Shown piece by piece: positions 37,001 through 50,900 of a stretch of DNA of 64,000 nucleotides. The notes beneath the pieces were generated by a model. It was not told the DNA's origin and ran no database searches. It saw nothing but the letters and a program-made list of their open reading frames with translations. The stretch spans positions 2,247,001 through 2,311,000 of the forward strand of contig OY756972.1 of the NCBI GenBank assembly GCA_963580455.1, in the 5' to 3' direction. Source of the stretch: Euonymus europaeus. Its lineage: Eukaryota; Streptophyta; Magnoliopsida; Celastrales; Celastraceae. Position 1 is the first letter of the stretch, and each line of letters opens with the position of its first letter. The translations under genes and the position numbers were made by a program.

Positions 37001-38600
37001 TTTCACCTAGTTAGCCGCGAATTGTGGTTTCTTTATGTAAACGGTTTTATGAATATCCGATGACTCAGAGTTCTCAATTCGGTGATTTTTCGCTTGATTT
37101 CACACTACTTTTCGAGCTCTACAATCCTGTCATTTTGGTTTTTGATTTCAGAACTCGTGGCTAGTAGGTCTCGTTTCACCTAGTAAGCCGAGAAATGGGG
37201 TTTCTTTACGTAAACGGTTTTATGAATATCCGTTGAATCCGAGTTCTAAATTCGGTGATTTTTAGCTTGATTTCACACTACTTTTTGAGCTCTACAATCC
37301 TGTCATTTTGGTTTTTGATTTCAGAACTCGTGGCTAGTAGGTCTCGTTTCACCTAGTTAGGCGCGAAATGTGGTTTCTTTACGTAAACGGTTTTATGAAT
37401 ATCCGTTGACTCCGAGTTCTGAATTCGGTGATTTTTAGCTTGATTTCACACTACTTTTCGAGCTCTACAATCCTGGAATTTCGGTTTTTGATTTCAGAAC
37501 TCGTGGCTAGTAGGTAACGTTTCACCTAGTTAGGCGCGAATTATGGTTTCTTTACGTAAACGGTTTTATGAATATCCGTTGACTCCGAGTTCTGAATTCG
37601 GTGATTTTTTGCTTGATTTCACACTACTTTTCGAGATCTACAATCCTGGCATTTCGGTTTTTGATTTCAGAACTCGTGGCTAGTAGGTCTCGTTTCACCT
37701 CGTTAACCGAGAAATGTGGTTTCTTTACGTAAACGGTTTTATGAATATCCGTTGACTACGAGTTCTGAATTCGGTGATTTTTTGCTTGATTTCACACTAC
37801 TTTTCGAGCTCTACAATCCTGGCATTTCGGTTTTTTATTTCGGAACTCGTGGCTAGTAGCATTCGTTTCACCTAGTTAGGCGCGAAATGTGGTTTCTTTA
37901 CTTAAACGGTTTTATGAATATCCGTTGACTCCGAGTTCTGAATTCGGTGATTTTTAGCTTGATTTCACACTACTTTTAGAGCTCTACAATCCTGGCATTT
38001 CGGTTTTTGATTTCAGAACTCGTGGCTAGTAGGTCTCGTTTCACCTTGTAAGCCGAGAAATGTGGTTTCTTTACGTAAACGGTTTTATGAATATCCGTTG
38101 ACTCCGAGTTCTGAATTCGGTGATTTTTAGCTTGATTTCACACTATTTTTCGAGATCTACAATCCTGGCATTTTGGTTTTTGATTTCAGAACTCGTGGCT
38201 ATTAGGTCTCATTTCACCTAGTTAGGCGCGAAATGTGGTTTCTTTACGTAAACGGTTTTACGAATATCCGTTGACTCCGAGTTATGAATTCGGTGATTTT
38301 TCGCTTGATTTCACACTACTTTTCTAGCTCTACAATCCTGTTATTTGGGTTTTTGATTTCAGAACTCGTGGCTAGTAGGTCTCGTTTCACCTAGTTAGAC
38401 GCGAAATGTGGTTTCTTTACGTAAACGGTTTTATGAATATCCGTTGACTCCGAGTTCTGAATTCGTTGATTTTTAGCTTGATTTCACACTACTTTTCGAG
38501 CTCTACAATCTCGGAGTTTCTTTTTTTGATTTCAGAACTCGATACTAATAGGTCTCGTTTCACCTAGTTAGGCGCGAATTGTGGTTTTTTACGTAAACGG
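31060..38600 (+). repeat. Large duplicated segment (about 7.5 kb), copy B
   Basis: Partner of copy A. Over the 5.4 kb at constant 9,511-bp offset (about 23,700-29,080) I noticed only four substitutions by eye. They are CTCGTGG/CTCATGG (27,473/36,984), GTAGCAG/GTAGCAT (28,346/37,857), TTCAGTG/TTCGGTG (28,608/38,119) and CTCGGAGTTTCG/CTCGGAGTTTCT near 29,010/38,521. The copies are therefore well above 99% identical and the duplication is recent relative to divergence among single monomers. The count was not made by alignment. Confidence 0.9.
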
Positions 38601-38784
38601 TTTAATGAATATCCGTTCACTCCGAGTTCTGAATTCGGTGATTTTTCACTTGATTTCACACTACTTTTCGAGCTCTACAATCCTGTCATTTTGGTTTTTG
38701 ATTTCAGAACTCGTGGCTAGTAGGTCTCCTTTCACCTAGTAAGCCGAGAAATGTGGTTTCTTTACGTAAACGGTTTTATGAATA

Positions 38785-41700
38785 CCCGTTGACTCCGACT
38801 TCTGAATTCGGTGATTTTTAGCTTGATTTCACACTACTTTTAGAGCTCTACAATCCTGGCATTTCGGTTTTTTATTTCAGAACTCGTGGCTAGTAGGTCT
38901 CGTTTCACCTAGTAAGCCGAGAAATGTGGTTTCTTTACGTAAACGGTTTTATGAATATCCGTTGACTCCGAATTCTGAATTCGGTGATTTTTAGCTTGAT
39001 TTCACACTACTTTTTGAGCTCTACAATCCTGTCATTTTGGTTTTTGATTTCAGAACTCGTGGCTAGTAGGTCTCGTTTCAACTAGTTAGGCGCGAAATGT
39101 GGTTTCTTTACGTAAACGGTTTTATGAATATCCGTTGACTCCGAGTTCTGAATTCGGTGATTTTTAGCTTGATTTCACACTATTTTTAGAGGTCTACAAT
39201 CCTGGAATTTCGGTTTTTGATTTCAGAACTCGTGGCTAGTAGGTCTCATTTCACCTAGTTAGCCGCGAATTGTGGTTTCTTTACGTAAACGGTTTTATGA
39301 ATATCCGATGACTCCGAGTTCTCAATTCGGTGATTTTTCGCTTGATTTCACACTACTTTTCGAGCTCTACAATCCTGTCATTTTGGGTTTTGATTTCAGA
39401 ACTCGTGGCTAGTAGGTCTCGTTTCACCTAGTAAGCCGAGAAATGGGGTTTCTTTACGTAAACGGTTTTATGAATATCCGTTGACTCCGAGTTCTGAATT
39501 CGGTGATTTTTCGCTTGATTTCACACTACTTTTTGAGCTCTACAATCTCGGAGTTTCGTTTTTTGATTTCAGAACTCGATGCTAGTAGGTCTCGTTTCAT
39601 CTAGTTAGGCGCGAATTGTGGTTTCTTTACGTAAACGGTTTTATGAATATCCGTTGACTCCGAGTTCTGAATTCGGTGATTTTTAGCTTGATTTCACACT
39701 ACTTTTCGAGCTCTACAATCCTGGAATTTCGGTTTTTGATTTCAGAACTCGTGGCTAGTAGGTATCGTTTCACCTAGTAAGCCGAGAAATGGGGTTTCTT
39801 TACGTAAATGGTTTTATGAATATCCGTTGACTCCGAGTTCTGAATTCGGTGATTTTTAGCTTGATTTCACACTATTTTTAGAGCTCTACAATCCTGGAAT
39901 TTCGGTTTTTGATTTCAGAACTCGTGTCTAGTAAGTCTCATTTCACCTAGTTAGCCGCGAATTGTGGTTTCTTTACGTAAACGGATTTATGAATATCCGA
40001 TGACTCCGAGTTCTTAATTCGGTGATTTTTCGCTTGATTTCACACTACTTTTCGAGCTCTACAATCCTGTCATTTTGGTTTTTGATTTCAGAACTCGTGG
40101 CTAGTAGGTCTCGTTTCACCTAGTAAGCCGAGAAATGGGGTTTCTTTACGTAAACGGTTTTATGAATATCCGTTGACTCGAGTTCTGAATTCGGTGATTT
40201 TTAGCTTGATTTCACACTACTTTTCGAGCTCTAGAATCTCGGAGTTTCGTTTTTTGATTTCAGAACTCGATGCTAGTAGGTCTCGTTTCACCAAGTTAGG
40301 CGCGAATTGTGGTTTCTTTACGTAAACGGTTTTATGAATATCCGTTCACTCCGAGTTCTGAACTCGGTGATTTTTAGCTTGATTTCATACTACTTTTCGA
40401 GTTCTACAATCCTGGAATTTCGGTTTTTGATTTCAGAACTCGTGGCTAGTAGGTATTGTTTCACCTAGTTAGGCGCGAATTGTGGTTTCTTTACGTAAAC
40501 GGTTTTATGAATATCCGTTGACTCCGAGTTCTGAATTCGGTGATTTTTAGCTTGATTTCACACTACTTTTAGAGCTCTACAATCCTGGCATTTCGGTTTT
40601 TGATTTCAGAACTCGTGGCTTGTAGGTCTCATTTCACCTAGTTAGCCGCGAATTGTGGTTTCTTTACGTAAACGGTTTTATGAATATCAGGTGACTCCGA
40701 ATTCTGAATTCGGTGATTTTTCGCTTGATTTCACACTACTTTTCGAGCTCTACAATCCTATAATTTTGGTTTTTGATTTCAGAACTCGTGGCTAGTAGGT
40801 CTAGTTTCACCTCGTTAACCGAGAAATGTGGTTTCTTTACGTAAACGGTTTTATGAATATCCGTTGACTCCGAGTTCTGAATTCGTTGATTTTTAGCTTG
40901 ATTTCACACTACTTTTCGAGCTCTACAATCCTGTCATTTCGGTTTTTGATTTCAGAAATCGTGGCTAGTAGGTCTCATTTCACCTAGTTAGGCGAGAAAT
41001 GTGGTTTCTTTACGTAAACGGTTTTATGAATACCCGTTGAATCCGACTTCTGAATTCGGTGATTTTTAGCTTGATTTCACACTACTTTTAGAGCTCTACA
41101 ATCCTGGCATTTCGGTTTTTTATTTCAGAACTCGTGGCTAGTAGGTCTCATTTCACCTAGTTAGCCGCGAATTGTGGTTTCTTTATGTAAACGGTTTTAT
41201 GAATATCCGATGACTCCGAGTTCTCAATTCGGTGATTTTTCGCTTGATTTCACACTACTTTTCGAGCTCTACAATCCTGTCATTTTGGTTTTTGATTTCA
41301 GAACTCGTGGCTAGTAGGTCTCGTTTCACCTAGTAAGCCGAGAAATGGGGTTTCTTTACGTAAACGGTTTTATGAATATCCGTTGACTCCGAGTTCTAAA
41401 TTCGGTGATTTTTAGCTTGATTTCACACTACTTTTTGAGCTCTACAATCCTGTCATTTTGGTTTTTGATTTCAGAACTCGTGGCTAGTAGGTCTCGTTTC
41501 ACCTAGTTAGGCGCGAAATGTGGTTTCTTTACGTAAACGGTTTTATGAATATCCGTTGACTCCGAGTTCTGAATTCGGTGATTTTTAGCTTGATTTCACA
41601 CTATTTTTAGAGCTCTACAATCCTGGCATTTCGGTTTTTGATTTCAGAACTCGTGGCTAGTAGGTCTCATTTCACCTAGTTAGCCGCGAATTGTGGTTTC

Positions 41701-43100
41701 TTTACGTAAACGATTTTATGAATATCCGATGACTCCGAGTTCTCAATTCGGTGATTTTTCGCTTGATTTCACACTACTTTTCGAGCTCTACAATCCTGTC
41801 ATTTTGGTTTTTGATTTCAGAACTCGTGGCTAGTAGGTCTCGTTTCACCTAGTAAGCCGAGAAATGGGGTTTCTTTACGTAAACGGTTTTATGAATATCC
41901 GTTGACTCCGAGTTCTGAATTCGGTGATTTTTAGCTTGATTTCACACTACTTTTCGAGCTCTACAATCCTGGAATTTCGGTTTTTGATTTCAGAACTCGT
42001 GGCTAGTAGGTATCGTTTCACCTAGTTAGGCTTGAATTATGGTTTCTTTACGTAAACGGTTTTATGAATATCCGTTGACTCCGAGTTCTGAATTCGGTGA
42101 TTTTTTGCTTGATTTCACACTACTTTTCGAGCTCTACAATCCTGGCATTTCGGTTTTTGATTTCGGAACTCGTGGCTAGTAGGTCTCGTTTCACCTCGTT
42201 AACCGAGAAATGTGGTTTCTTTACGTAAACGGTTTTATGAATATCCGTTGACTACGAGTTCTGAATTCGGTGATTTTTTGCTTGATTTCACACTACTTTT
42301 CGAGCTCTACAATCCTGGCATTTCGGTTTTTTATTTCAGAACTCGTGGCTAGTAGCTGTCATTTCACCTAGTTAGGCGCGAAATGTGGTTTCTTTACGTA
42401 AACGGTTTTATGAATATCCGTTGACTCCGAGTTATGAATTCGGTGATTTTTAGCTTGATTTCACACTACTTTTAGAGCTCTACAATCCTGGCATTTCGGT
42501 TTTTGATTTCAGAACTCGTGGCTAGTAGGTCTCGTTTCACCTAGTAAGCCGAGAAATGTGGTTTCTTTAAGTAAACGGTTTTATGAATATCCGTTGACTC
42601 CGAGTTCTGAATTCGGTGATTTTTAGCTTGATTTCACACTACTTTTCGAGATCTACAATCCTGGCATTTTGGTTTTTGATTTCAGAACTCGTGGCTAGTA
42701 GGTCTCATTTCACCTAGTTAGGCGCGAAATGTGGTTTCTTTACGTAAACGGTTTTACGAATATCCGTTGACTCCGAGTTATGAATTCGGTGATTTTTCGC
42801 TTGATTTCACACTACTTTTCTAGCTCTACAATCCTGTTATTTGGGTTTTTGATTTCAGAACTCGTGGCTAGTAGGTCTCGTTTCACCTAGTTAGACGCGA
42901 AATGTGGTTTCTTTACGTAAACGGTTTTATGAATATCCGTTGACTCCGAGTTCTGAATTCGTTGATTTTTAGCTTGATTTCACACTACTTTTCGAGCTCT
43001 ACAATCTCGGAGTTTCGTTTTTTGATTTCAGAACTCGATACTAATAGGTCTCGTTTCACCTAGTTAGGCGCGAATTGTGGTTTTTTAAGTAAACGGTTTA
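38785..43100 (+). repeat. Third partial copy of the 35-38.6 kb segment
   Basis: Markers of 34.98-38.6 kb recur here in order: CCCGTTGAC units (34,981 and 38,785), TTTCATCTAG (35,448 and 39,598), CACCAAGTTAGG (near 36,141 and 40,291) and CTAGCTC with GTTATTTGGG (38,324 and 42,820). The offsets are 3,804, 4,150, 4,150 and 4,496 bp. These are 22, 24, 24 and 26 monomers, each less 2 bp for identifiable deletions. The copy has therefore gained two monomers at two separate places. It is more diverged from its partner than copies A and B are from each other. The segment ends with the GGTTTTTTAAG unit near 43,080. Confidence 0.85.
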
Positions 43101-43764
43101 ATGAATATCCGTTCACTCCGAGTTCTGAATTCGGTGATTTTTCACTTGATTTCACACTACTTTTCGAGCTCTACAATCCTGTCATTTTGGTTTTTGATTT
43201 CATAACTCGTGGCTAGTAGGTCTCCTTTCACCTAGTAAGCCGAGAAATGTGGTTTCTTTACGTAAACGGTTTTATGAATATCCGTTGACTCCGAGTTCTG
43301 AATTCGGTGATTTTTAGCTTGATTTCACACTACTTTTCGAGCTCTACAATCCTGGAATTTCGGTTTTTGATTTCAGAACTCGTGGCTGGTAGGTATCGTT
43401 TCACCTAGTTAGGCGCGAATTGTGGTTTCTTTACGTAAACGGTTTTATGAATATCCGTTGACACCGAGTTCTGAATTCGGTGATTTTTAGCTTGATTTCA
43501 CACTATTTTTCGAGCTCTACAATCCTGCCATTTCGGTTTTTGATTTCAGAACTCGTGGCTAGTAGGTCTCGTTTCACCTCGTTATCCGAGAAATGTGGTT
43601 TCTTTACATAAACGGTTTTATGAATATCCGTTGACTCTGAGTTCTGAATTCGGTGATTTTTTGGTTGATTTCACACTACTTTTCGAGCTCTACAATCCTG
43701 GCATTTCGGTTTTTGATTTCAGAACTCGTGGCTAGTAAGTCTCGTTTCACCTAGTTAGGCGCGA

Positions 43765-46700
43765 AATGTGGTTTCCTTACGTAAACGGTTTTATGAATAT
43801 CCGTTGACTCCGAGTTCTGAATTCGGTGATTTTTCGCTTGATTTCACACTACTTTTAGAGCTCTACAATCATGGCATTTCGGTTTTTGATTTCAGAACTC
43901 GTGGATAGTAGGTCTCGTTTCACCTAGTAAGCCGAGAAATGTGGTTTCTTTACGTAAACGGTTTTATGACTATCCGTTGACTCCGAGTTATGAATTCGGT
44001 GATTTTTAGCTTGATTTCACACTAATTTTCGAGCTCTACAATCCTGGCATTTTGGTTTTTGATTTCAGAACTCGTGGCTAGTAGGTCTCGTTTCACCTAG
44101 TTAGGCGCGAATTGTGGTTTCTTTACGTAAACGTTTTTATGAATATCCGTTGACTCCGAGTTCTGAATTCGGTGATTTTTAGCTTGATTTCACACAACTT
44201 TTCTGGATCTAAAATCATGGTATTTCGGTTTTTGATTTCAGAACTCGTGGCTAGTAGGTCTCGTTTCACCACGTTAACCGAGAAATGTGGTTTCTTTACG
44301 TAAACGGTTTTATGAATATCCGTTGACTCGGAGTTCTGAATTCGGTGATTTTTAGCTTGATTTCACACTACTTTTCGAGCTCTACAATCCTGGCATTTCG
44401 GTTTTTGATTTCAGAACTCGTGGCTAGTAGGTCTCGTTTCACCTAGTTAAGCGCGAAATGTCGTTTCTTTACGTAAACGGTTTTATGAATATCCGTTTAC
44501 TCCGAGTTCAGAATTCGGTGATTTTTAGCTTGATTTCACACTAGTTTTAGAGCTCTACAATCCTGGCATTTCGGTTTTTGATTTCAGAACTCGTGGCTAG
44601 TAGGTCTCTTTTCACCTAGTAAGCCGAGAAATGAGGTTTCTTTACGTAAACGGTTTTGTGAATATCCGTTGACTCCGAGTTTTGAATTCGGTGATTTTTA
44701 GCTTTATTTCACACTACTTTTCGAGCTCTACAATCCTGGCATTTTGGTTTTTGATTTCAGAACTCGTGGCTAGTAGGTCTCGTTTCACCTAGTTAGGCGC
44801 AAAATGTGGTTTCTTTACCTAAACGGTTTTATGAATATCCGTTGACTCCGAGTTGTGAATTCGGTGATTTTTTGCTTGATTTCACACTACTTTTCGAGCT
44901 CTACAATCCCGGAGTTTCGTTTTTTGATTTCAGAACTCGTGGCTAGTAGGTCTCGTTTCACCTAGTTAGACGCGAAATGTGGTTTCTTTACGTAAACGGT
45001 TTTATGAATATCCGTTGACTCCGAGTTCTGAATTCGGTGATTTTTCGCTTGATTTCACACTACTTTTCGAGCTCTACAATCCTGTCATTTTGGTTTTTGA
45101 TTTCAGAACTCGTGGCTAGTAGGTCTCCTTTCACCTAGTAAGCGAGAAATGTGGTTTCTTTACGTAAACGGTTTTATGAATATCCGTTGACTCCGAGTTC
45201 TGAATTCGTTGATTTTTAGCTTGATTTCACATTACTTTTTGAGCTCTACAATCCTGGCATTTCGGTTTTTGATTTCAGAACTCATGGCTAGTAGGTCTCG
45301 TTTCACCTAGTTAGGCGCGAATTGTGGTTTCTTTACGTAAACGGTTTTATGAATATCCGTTGACTCCAAGTTCTGAATTCGGTGATTTTTAGCTTGATTT
45401 CACACTACTTTTAGAGCTCTACAATCCTGGCATTTCGGTTTTTGATTTCAGAACTCGTGGCTAGTAGGTCTCCTTTCACCTAGTAAGCCGAGAAATGTGT
45501 TTTCTTTACGTAAACGGTTTTATGAATATCCGTTGACTCCGAGTTCTGAATTCGGTGATTTTTAGCTTGATTTCACACTACTTTTCGAGCTCTACAATCC
45601 TGGCATTTCGGTTTTTGATTTCAGAACTCGTGGCTATTAGGTCTCGTTTCACCTAGTTAGGCGCGAATTGTGGCTTCTTTACGTAAACGGTTTTATGAAT
45701 ATCCGTTGACTCCGAGTTCTGAATTCGGTGATTTTTAGCTTGATTTCACACTACTTTTCGAGTTCTACAATCCTGTTATTCCGGTTTTTGATTTCAGAAC
45801 TCGTGGCTAGTAGGTCTTGTTTCACCTCGTTAACCGAGAAATGTGGTTTCTTTACGTAAACGGTTTTATGAATATCCGTTGACTCCGAGTTCTGAATTCG
45901 GTTATTTTTAGCTTGATTTCACACTACTTTTCGAGCACTACAATTCTGGCATTTCGGTTTTTGATTTCAGAACTCGTGGCTAGTAGGTCTTCTTTCACCT
46001 AGTAAGCCGAGAAATGAGGTTTCTTTACTTAAACGGTTTTATGAATATCTGTTGACTCCGAGTTCTGAATTCGTTGATTTTTAGCTTGATTTCACACTAC
46101 TTTTCGAGCTCTACAATCCTGGCATTTCGGTTTTTGATTTCAGAACTCGTGGCTATTAGGTCTCGTTTCACCTAGTTAGGCGCGAATTGTGGCTTCTTTA
46201 CGTAAACGGTTTTATGAATATCCGTTGACTCCGAGTTCTGAATTCGGTGATTTTTAGCTTGATTTCACACTACTTTTCGAGTTCTACAATCCTGGTATTC
46301 CGGTTTTTGATTTCAGAACTCGTGGCTAGTAGGTCTTGTTTCACCTCGTTAACCGAGAAATGTGGTTTCTTTACGTAAACGGTTTTATGAATATCCGTTG
46401 ACTCCGAGTTCTGAATTCGGTTATTTTTAGCTTGATTTCACACTACTTTTCGAGCACTACAATTCTGGCATTTCGGTTTTTGATTTCAGAACTCGTGGCT
46501 AGTAGGTCTTCTTTCACCTAGTAAGCCGAGAAATGAGGTTTCTTTACTTAAACGGTTTTATGAATATCTGTTGACTCCGAGTTCTGAATTCGGTGATTTT
46601 TAGCTTGATTTCACACTACTTTTCGAGCTCTACAATCCTCGCATTTCGGTTTTTGATTTCAGAACTCGTGGCTAGTAGGTCTCATTTCACCTAGTTAGGC

Positions 46701-47915
46701 GCGAATTGTGGTTTCTTTACGTAAACGGTTTTATGAATATCCGTTGACTCCGAGTTCTGAACTCGGTGATTTTTTGCTTGATTTCACACTACTTTGCGAG
46801 CTCTACAATCCTGGTATTTCGGTTTTTGATTTCAGAACTCGTGGCTAGTAGGTCTCGTTTCACCTCGTTAATCGAGAAATGTGGTTTCTTTACGTAAACG
46901 GTTTTATGAATATCCGTTGACTCGGAGTTCTGAATTCGGTGATTTTTAGCTCGATTTCACACTACTTTTCGAGCTCTACAATCCTGGCATTTCGGTTTTT
47001 GATTTCAGAACTCGTGGCTAGTAGGTCTCGTTTCACCTAGTTGGGCGCGAAATGTGGTTTCTTTACGTAAACGGTTTTATGAATATCCCTTTACTCCGAG
47101 TTCTGAATTCGGTGATTTTTAGCTTGATTTCACACTAGTTTTAGAGCTCTACAATCCTAGCATTTCGGTTTTTGATTTCAGAACTCGTGGCTAGTAGGTC
47201 TCTTTTCACCTAGTAAGCCGAGAAATGGGGTTTCTTTACGTAAACGGTTTTATGAATATCCGTTTACTCCGAGTTCTGAATTCGGTGATTTTTAGCTTGA
47301 TTTCACACTACTTTTCGAGCTCTACAATCCTGGAATTTTTGTTTTTGATTTCAGAACTCGTGGCTAGTAGGTCTCGTTTCACCTAGTTAGGCGCGAAATG
47401 TGGTTTCTTTACGTAAACGGTTTTATGAATATCGGTTCACTCCGAGTTGTGAATTCGGTGATTTTTTCCTTGATTTCACACTACTTTTCGAGCTCTACAA
47501 TCCCGGAGTTTCGTTTTTTGATTTCAGAACTCGTGGCTAGTAGGTCTCGTTTCACCTAGTTAGACGCGAAATGAGGTTTCTTTACGTAAACGGTTTTATG
47601 AATATCCGTTGACTCCGAGTTCTGAATTCGGTGATTTTTCGCTTGATTTCACACTAATTTTCGAGCTCTACAATCCTATCATTTTGTTTTTTGATTTCAG
47701 AACTCGTGGCTAGTAGGTCTCCTTTCACCTAGTAAGCCGAGAAATGTGGTTTCTTTACGTAAACGGTTTTATGACTATCCGTTGACTCCGAGTTATGAAT
47801 TCGGTGATTTTTAGCTTGATTTCACACTAATTTTCGAGCTCTACAATCCTGGCATTTCGGTTTTTGATTTCAGAACTCGTGGCTAGTAGGTCTCGTTTCA
47901 CCTAGTTAGGCGCGA
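43765..47915 (+). repeat. 24-monomer higher-order unit (4,151 bp), copy 1
   Basis: Rare variants recur at +4,151 bp: TTTCCTTACG (43,772 and 47,923), TTTCTGGATC (near 44,201 and 48,352), TAAGCGAGAAATG (45,139 and 49,290) and GGCTATTAGG (45,632 and 49,783). The length is 24 x 173 less the single 1-bp deletion at TAAGCGAG. The unit holds a 3-monomer tandem duplication (GGCTATT at 45,632 and 46,151, 519 bp apart) that copy 2 lacks. Unit ends mostly alternate between a GCGCGAA form and a CCGAGAA form, so a 346-bp dimeric register underlies this region. Confidence 0.9.
45632..46669 (+). repeat. 3-monomer tandem duplication (2 x 519 bp) private to the first 24-mer copy
   Basis: The order GGCTATTAGG, TTGTTTCACCTCG, GAGCACTACAATTCTGG appears twice, 519 bp apart, and only once in the next higher-order copy (from 49,783). 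The first repeat has CCTGTTATTCCGG and the second CCTGGTATTCCGG. The event postdates or was not included in the 4.15-kb duplication. Loss from copy 2 is the alternative. Confidence 0.85.
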
Positions 47916-50900
47916 AATGTGGTTTCCTTACGTAAACGGTTTTATGAATATCCGTTGACTCCGAGTTCTGAATTCGGTGATTTTTCGCTTGATTTCACAC
48001 TACTTTTAGAGCTCTACAATCCTGGCATTTCGGTTTTTGATTTCAGAACTCGTGGATAGTAGGTCTCGTTTCACCTAGTAAGCCGAGAAATGTGGTTTCT
48101 TTACGTAAACGGTTTTATGACTATCCGTTGACTCCGAGTTATGAATTCGGTGATTTTTAGCTTGATTTCACACTAATTTTCGAGCTCTACAATCCTGGCA
48201 TTTTGGTTTTTGATTTCAGAACTCGTGGCTAGTAGGTCTCGTTTCACCTAGTTAGGCGCGAATTGTGGTTTCTTTACGTAAACGTTTTTATGAATATCCG
48301 TTGACTCCGAGTTCTGAATTCGGTGATTTTTAGCTTGATTTCACACAACTTTTCTGGATCAAAAATCATGGTATTTCGGTTTTTGATTTCAGAACTCGTG
48401 GCTAGTAGGTCTCGTTTCACCACGTTAACCGAGAAATGTGGTTTCTTTACGTAAACGGTTTTATGAATATCCGTTGACTCGGAGTTCTGAATTCGGTGAT
48501 TTTTAGCTTGATTTCACACTACTTTTCGAGCTCTACAATCCTGGCATTTCGGTTTTTGATTTCAGAACTCGTGGCTAGTAGGTCTCGTTTCACCTAGTTA
48601 AGCGCGAAATGTCGTTTCTTTACGTAAACGGTTTTATGAATATCCGTTTACTCCGAGTTCAGAATTCGGTGATTTTTAGCTTGATTTCACACTAGTTTTA
48701 GAGCTCTACAATCCTGGCATTTCGGTTTTTGATTTCAGAACTCGTGGCTAGTAGGTCTCTTTTCACCTAGTAAGCCGAGAAATGAGGTTTCTTTACGTAA
48801 ACGGTTTTGTGAATATCCGTTGACTCCGAGTTTTGAATTCGGTGATTTTTAGCTTTATTTCACACTACTTTTCGAGCTCTACAATCCTGGCATTTTGGTT
48901 TTTGATTTCAGAACTCGTGGCTAGTAGGTCTCGTTTCACCTAGTTAGGCGCAAAATGTGGTTTCTTTACCTAAACGGTTTTATGAATATCCGTTGACTCC
49001 GAGTTGTGAATTCGGTGATTTTTTGCTTGATTTCACACTACTTTTCGAGCTCTACAATCCCGGAGTTTTGTTTTTTGATTTCAGAACTCGTGGCTAGTAG
49101 GTCTCGTTTCACCTAGTTAGACGCGAAATGTGGTTTCTTTACGTAAACGGTTTTATGAATATCCGTTGACTCCGAGTTCTGAATTCGGTGATTTTTCGCT
49201 TGATTTCACACTACTTTTCGAGCTCTACAATCCTGTCATTTTGGTTTTTGATTTCAGAACTCGTGGCTAGTAGGTCTCCTTTCACCTAGTAAGCGAGAAA
49301 TGTGGTTTCTTTACGTAAACGGTTTTATGAATATCCGTTGACTCCGAGTTCTGAATTCGTTGATTTTTAGCTTGATTTCACATTACTTTTTGAGCTCTAC
49401 AATCCTGGCATTTCGGTTTTTGATTTCAGAACTCATGGCTAGTAGGTCTCGTTTCACCTAGTTAGGCGCGAATTGTGGTTTCTTTACGTAAACGGTTTTA
49501 TGAATATCCGTTGACTCCAAGTTCTGAATTCGGTGATTTTTAGCTTGATTTCACACTACTTTTAGAGCTCTACAATCCTGGCATTTCGGTTTTTGATTTC
49601 AGAACTCGTGGCTAGTAGGTCTCCTTTCACCTAGTAAGCCGAGAAATGTGTTTTCTTTACGTAAACGGTTTTATGAATATCCGTTGACTCCGAGTTCTGA
49701 ATTCGGTGATTTTTAGCTTGATTTCACACTACTTTTCGAGCTCTACAATCCTGGCATTTCGGTTTTTGATTTCAGAACTCGTGGCTATTAGGTCTCGTTT
49801 CACCTAGTTAGGCGCGAATTGTGGCTTCTTTACGTAAACGGTTTTATGAATATCCGTTGACTCCGAGTTCTGAATTCGGTGATTTTTAGCTTGATTTCAC
49901 ACTACTTTTCGAGTTCTACAATCCTGGTATTCCGGTTTTTGATTTCAGAACTCGTGGCTAGTAGGTCTTGTTTCACCTCGTTAACCGAGAAATGTGGTTT
50001 CTTTACGTAAACGGTTTTATGAATATCCGTTGACTCCGAGTTCTGAATTCGGTTATTTTTAGCTTGATTTCACACTACTTTTCGAGCACTACAATTCTGG
50101 CATTTCGGTTTTTGATTTCAGAACTCGTGGCTAGTAGGTCTTCTTTCACCTAGTAAGCCGAGAAATGAGGTTTCTTTACTTAAACGGTTTTATGAATATC
50201 TGTTGACTCCGAGTTCTGAATTCGGTGATTTTTAGCTTGATTTCACACTACTTTTCGAGCTCTACAATCCTCGCATTTCGGTTTTTGATTTCAGAACTCG
50301 TGGCTAGTAGGTCTCATTTCACCTAGTTAGGCGCGAATTGTGGTTTCTTTACGTAAACGGTTTTATGAATATCCGTTGACTCCGAGTTCTGAACTCGGTG
50401 ATTTTTTGCTTGATTTCACACTACTTTGCGAGCTCTACAATCCTGGTATTTCGGTTTTTGATTTCAGAACTCGTGGCTAGTAGGTCTCGTTTCACCTCGT
50501 TAATCGAGAAATGTGGTTTCTTTACGTAAACGGTTTTATGAATATCCGTTGACTCGGAGTTCTGAATTCGGTGATTTTTAGCTCGATTTCACACTACTTT
50601 TCGAGCTCTACAATCCTGGCATTTCGGTTTTTGATTTCAGAACTCGTGGCTAGTAGGTCTCGTTTCACCTAGTTGGGCGCGAAATGTGGTTTCTTTACGT
50701 AAACGGTTTTATGAATATCCCTTTACTCCGAGTTCTGAATTCGGTGATTTTTAGCTTGATTTCACACTAGTTTTAGAGCTCTACAATCCTAGCATTTCGG
50801 TTTTTGATTTCAGAACTCGTGGCTAGTAGGTCTCTTTTCACCTAGTAAGCCGAGAAATGGGGTTTCTTTACGTAAACGGTTTTATGAATATCCGTTTACT

